From contig SCSO01000150.1 in NCBI GenBank assembly GCA_004297865.1, positions 1 through 7,744 on the forward strand: 7,744 nt of DNA, written 5' to 3'. The notes below the pieces were generated by a model. The model did not search any database. It was given only the letters and a program-made list of their open reading frames with translations, and was not told the origin of the DNA. The position numbers and the translations under genes were made by a program. Positions 5,579 through 7,744 of this stretch are shown one piece after another; position 1 is the stretch's first letter, and every line of letters begins with the position of its first letter. The DNA comes from Legionella sp. Its GTDB lineage: Bacteria > Pseudomonadota > Gammaproteobacteria > Legionellales > Legionellaceae.

Positions 5579-5593
5579 GGCAATTTTTGATCA

Positions 5594-6478
5594 ATGAGAG
5601 ACGTTAGATTGCCATCATCTAAATTGCTACAATTATCTAAAGAAATTGAAACTAAGGTCCAAACTGATCATTTTGGAAAATTCCAATTGTATTTAGCTTT
5701 ACTAAATTCGGTTACTGACAGACAACAAATAGCTCCCAATCTCTCAATAACCCAAGATATTTCATCATACTTACCACAGCCAATTACATTCTTCTATACA
5801 GGTAACCGTGCCAGATTAGAAATGGGTTCTTTCCCTCCTGAGTTGTTATCTAATAGCTTGTTTTATGCGATGGAATTCAAATCTCCCCCACAAAGCAAAC
5901 TTATACTCCAAACATTATCTAATATTTGGGGGGTTTGGCGCCGTAATTCAAATATTGCTGACTTAATGTTTATTATCGATCAAATGTTAGTTCATCTGAG
6001 GGCTATGAAAGATAGGGATAATCCTAATCAAGAAATGATTGATGCCATGCTTTTTGAACGGCAAAAGGTCATGAAATTCCTGGAAAAAGTATCGCAATTT
6101 AATCAATTGATGCTGTCTGTAACTGATGATGCATTTAATAAATTATTCTCTACATTAACAATAATATTAGCTTGCATGAGCACATTATATGTCTACTTTA
6201 CTGATACAGATTTCAGTCATTTATTACCTTTGCTTCCAGCACTTTTTTTCAGTTCCTTAAAAAATCCTGGAGGTCCTTCTGAATTAAAAGAAAAATTAGA
6301 CAAAGGTAAAGAACTGTTTAATCAAATCAAGGATGAATACAGGGATTTAGAAAGTTATCCGGAGTTAGTAAGGATCAAAATTACCATCTTGAAAACAGCA
6401 AAGACGGCATTAAAGCAACTCAAATCCTCAGAAGGTCACGTAGTGGAAGCAAACATACCTAATGCTCCAGTTATGTAA
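5594..6478 (+). CDS. Unrecognised 294-aa protein with a central hydrophobic segment
   Basis: I do not recognise a family. The N-terminal half is mixed and mostly helical by composition and has no signal peptide. Residues 184-202 (LFSTLTIILACMSTLYVYF) and about 210-222 (LLPLLPALFFSSL) are hydrophobic and could form one or two membrane segments, split by a short DTDFSH loop. Residues 229-280 are a charged helix rich in Lys and Glu, probably a coiled coil. The tail is short and polar, ending NAPVM. This layout of soluble helical domain, hydrophobic hairpin and coiled coil occurs in Dot/Icm effectors that act on host membranes, but also in ordinary membrane proteins, so an effector role is only a guess. 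The ATG is the first Met in the frame (the next is M77), lacks a ribosome-binding site and lies just downstream of a good promoter. It converges with the gene ending at 6558. Confidence 0.8.
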   Translation: MRDVRLPSSKLLQLSKEIETKVQTDHFGKFQLYLALLNSVTDRQQIAPNLSITQDISSYLPQPITFFYTGNRARLEMGSFPPELLSNSLFYAMEFKSPPQSKLILQTLSNIWGVWRRNSNIADLMFIIDQMLVHLRAMKDRDNPNQEMIDAMLFERQKVMKFLEKVSQFNQLMLSVTDDAFNKLFSTLTIILACMSTLYVYFTDTDFSHLLPLLPALFFSSLKNPGGPSELKEKLDKGKELFNQIKDEYRDLESYPELVRIKITILKTAKTALKQLKSSEGHVVEANIPNAPVM

Positions 6479-6483
6479 ACCAG

Positions 6484-6518
6484 CACCCATCAGATAACTT
6501 TCTAAGGGATGTTTTTTT
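6484..6518 (+). terminator. Possible intrinsic terminator after the 294-aa protein gene
   Basis: CACCC (6484-6488) can pair with GGGATG (6506-6511) with one bulged A, and seven T residues (6512-6518) follow directly. The loop is long (about 17 bases) and could be partly closed by AGA pairing with TCT. The T-run and its place just after the stop codon favour a terminator; the short stem makes it uncertain. Confidence 0.4.
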
Positions 6519-6547
6519 CCAATTGCAAATCAAGCTGCTAGTGAAGT

Positions 6548-6561
6548 GGATCAGAGATCAA
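6548..6561. repeat. 14-bp sequence shared, inverted, with 2390-2403
   Basis: GGATCAGAGATCAA is the exact reverse complement of TTGATCTCTGATCC at 2390-2403. It overlaps the TGA stop of the 353-aa gene. It may be part of a dispersed genomic repeat or a chance match. Confidence 0.35.
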
Positions 6562-7619
6562 TGCACCCCATAAGGATAGGGCTCTTTCGGAGGGATGGGT
6601 GTTGTCCAATGGGTGGGCCGGACAAGTGCCAAACAATCATTAATAAATTGGTGTTCATTAACCCTATAGAAAAAAGCTACAAGAGCTGAAGTGGTAAATA
6701 TCTTTGAATTTTGTCTACCTTTTACACTTAGAAGCTGCCAGTCGTTGATCACATATTCTAGGTCTGCAAGGGTAGTGCTTGAATTGATACACAGAGTCTT
6801 TATTTTATTGATTAAGTCATCCACCCGGTCCATTTTGTCACCCTTTTTAAGGCTGAGTTTTTTTACATTGAGTATATTTAATAATTTAATTTTAATGTGC
6901 TCTAAACCTATAATGTGTTCGGTTTCACGCTCACATTGGCTTAAAGCAGGAATATAAAAGGTCTTATCAACGATAACCGGGCTTATTGCTTTGACAAATT
7001 GTCTAAAGAGGAAATCGTTTTCTTCAATAGAATGCGTGATTGTTTGTTCTTTGGTAAGGAGTCTAGCGTTGAGTTCCTGCAACAATTCTTCTGCCGCTTT
7101 GATTTCATTGGCACAACCAAGTTTAAAAGTTAACCGTTCAAAATTTTCTCTCGCAGGTCCAATGTAACTCCAATTGATTCCTTCATAACAAAAAAAAGGA
7201 CTGTTTATAAGAGGTAATAAGTGTTCGGTATATTCTGCGTTAAATGTTTTTGCATGTTGAATATATTTGCTTCGCAAATGCTCTCTTCGTTTTGCATCAA
7301 GCACATTGACATGATGTACTGAAGGTTCAGCATGTAACTCCGGATATTGGCCATAAAAATTCTTGCGATTTATGTTCAATCGCTCTTCTTGAATTACTAT
7401 CGCAGTCTTTAATTGCGCAATTTCCCGCCTTTTAATTCGCCCTTCTGCTTTGTATTGCTCAGCTAAACCGTTCTTTATTAACTCAGATAATTCAGAGGGT
7501 ATAACCCGTGTTCGCAATGAAGTCACAATGTTTTTATTGCCGTCCAAGGTATCTTCTACATTTTTTAAATACACCTTCAATGCATGAGATAACACGCGTT
7601 GCTCTAATTCAGTTAACAT
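6558..7619 (-). CDS. Unrecognised 353-aa soluble helical protein
   Basis: I do not recognise a family. There is no signal peptide or membrane segment. Residues 1-90 are largely helical and charged, with basic runs at 61-65 (RIKRR) and 108-118 (DAKRREHLRSK). A second helical stretch rich in Glu and Leu covers about 170-205. The C-terminal part (about 262-333) has a regular helical pattern, DRVDDLINKIKTL then TTLADLEYVINDW, and ends in a Pro-rich tail with PIPPKEPYPYG. Similar short C-terminal helical modules recur in several Legionella proteins as I remember them, some of them Dot/Icm substrates; this is weak evidence. The ATG at 7619 directly follows an in-frame TAG, so translation cannot start earlier; AAGGA (7633-7637) lies 13 bases upstream, rather far. 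It has its own promoter and converges with the 294-aa gene. Confidence 0.8.
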   Translation of the reverse strand: MLTELEQRVLSHALKVYLKNVEDTLDGNKNIVTSLRTRVIPSELSELIKNGLAEQYKAEGRIKRREIAQLKTAIVIQEERLNINRKNFYGQYPELHAEPSVHHVNVLDAKRREHLRSKYIQHAKTFNAEYTEHLLPLINSPFFCYEGINWSYIGPARENFERLTFKLGCANEIKAAEELLQELNARLLTKEQTITHSIEENDFLFRQFVKAISPVIVDKTFYIPALSQCERETEHIIGLEHIKIKLLNILNVKKLSLKKGDKMDRVDDLINKIKTLCINSSTTLADLEYVINDWQLLSVKGRQNSKIFTTSALVAFFYRVNEHQFINDCLALVRPTHWTTPIPPKEPYPYGVH

Positions 7620-7654
7620 CTAACAGCTATCATCCTTAGTTTTTTTGAGACCTG

Positions 7655-7683
7655 ATTCTAAACCTATAGCTATATTTTTCCAA
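7655..7683 (-). promoter_or_regulatory. Promoter for the 353-aa protein gene
   Basis: On the minus strand TTGGAA (7678-7683; 4 of 6) is followed after 17 bp by TAGAAT (7655-7660; 5 of 6). Transcription would begin near 7648, giving a leader of about 28 bases that includes AAGGA. The spacer contains the 10-bp palindrome TATAGCTATA (7665-7674). Confidence 0.45.
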
Positions 7684-7730
7684 TCTATTCTATACAACGC
7701 GCATGCCTGAGAATTAGACACTCATCTCAC

Positions 7731-7744
7731 AAGGAAATTAAAAT
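7731..7744 (+). promoter_or_regulatory. Ribosome-binding site and first two bases of a start codon at the window end
   Basis: AAGGA (7731-7735) is followed after seven bases by AT at the window edge. If the next base is G, a plus-strand gene starts at 7743, divergent from the 353-aa gene. The window does not contain enough to confirm it. Confidence 0.4.

Larger units (their letters stand above)
5207..5593. other. 387-bp divergent intergenic region with no gene
   Basis: I see no coding sequence here. From left to right it holds a ribosome-binding site, a G+C-rich dyad in the leader of the left gene, a possible minus-strand promoter, a MITE-like element with flanking direct repeats, a second small dyad and a plus-strand promoter. 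The insertion therefore sits between two oppositely directed promoters and leaves both intact. Confidence 0.7.

Noticed and set aside
6691..6957. Plus-strand open frame of 88 codons inside the 353-aa gene
   Set aside because: It lies wholly opposite a longer, better supported gene and encodes no recognisable motif. The same holds for plus-strand frames at 1428-1640, 3229-3514 and 4429-4629.
1..7744. CRISPR array, tRNA or rRNA gene, prophage genes or a known defence system
   Set aside because: No spaced repeats, cloverleaf-like sequence, phage structural gene or defence-type nuclease or helicase motif was seen.

Overview
The window is about 7.7 kb of AT-rich DNA, which I estimate by eye at 35-38% G+C. 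It looks chromosomal and most like Legionella or a close relative among the Gammaproteobacteria. The reasons are two small secreted proteins resembling the Legionella-enriched DUF4949/Hbp-like family, a YbiT-type ABC-F ATPase close to the enterobacterial form, and two long helix-rich proteins of unrecognised family, a kind of gene common in Legionella accessory DNA. The genus assignment is inference. No rRNA, tRNA, CRISPR array, prophage structural gene or transposase is visible.

Layout. Positions 3-1247 (+) hold the 3' part of a GGDEF-EAL cyclic-di-GMP protein that runs off the left edge. Its stop overlaps, tail to tail, the stop of a small signal-peptide protein (1244-1636, -). A 254-bp gap with AT-rich dyads follows. 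Next comes a divergent pair of small two-helix membrane proteins: a low-affinity iron permease family protein (1891-2277, -) and a DUF1003 protein (2524-2976, +). The DUF1003 gene converges on the YbiT-like ABC-F gene (3003-4622, -). Then comes a second DUF4949-like secreted protein (4820-5206, -). The 387-bp gap at 5207-5593 contains a 116-bp MITE-like insertion (13-bp perfect inverted ends, internal hairpin, 9-bp direct repeats outside) lying between two apparent divergent promoters. The right end holds two convergent genes without a recognised family, a 294-aa protein with a central hydrophobic segment (5594-6478, +) and a 353-aa soluble helical protein (6558-7619, -). The last bases look like the ribosome-binding site and first two bases of the start codon of another + strand gene.

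How the genes work together. I see no multi-gene operon: most genes are separately promoted and alternate in strand. The clearest relationships are paralogy of the two secreted proteins (two cysteines exactly 80 residues apart in both) and a shared architecture in the divergent membrane-protein pair (Asn-17 residues-Gln-Asn-Arg in both). A link between the Hbp-like proteins, the iron permease-named protein and iron or heme is possible, but no Fur site supports it. I do not see a convincing new multi-gene system. The least explained objects are the MITE-like element and the two unassigned proteins at the right.
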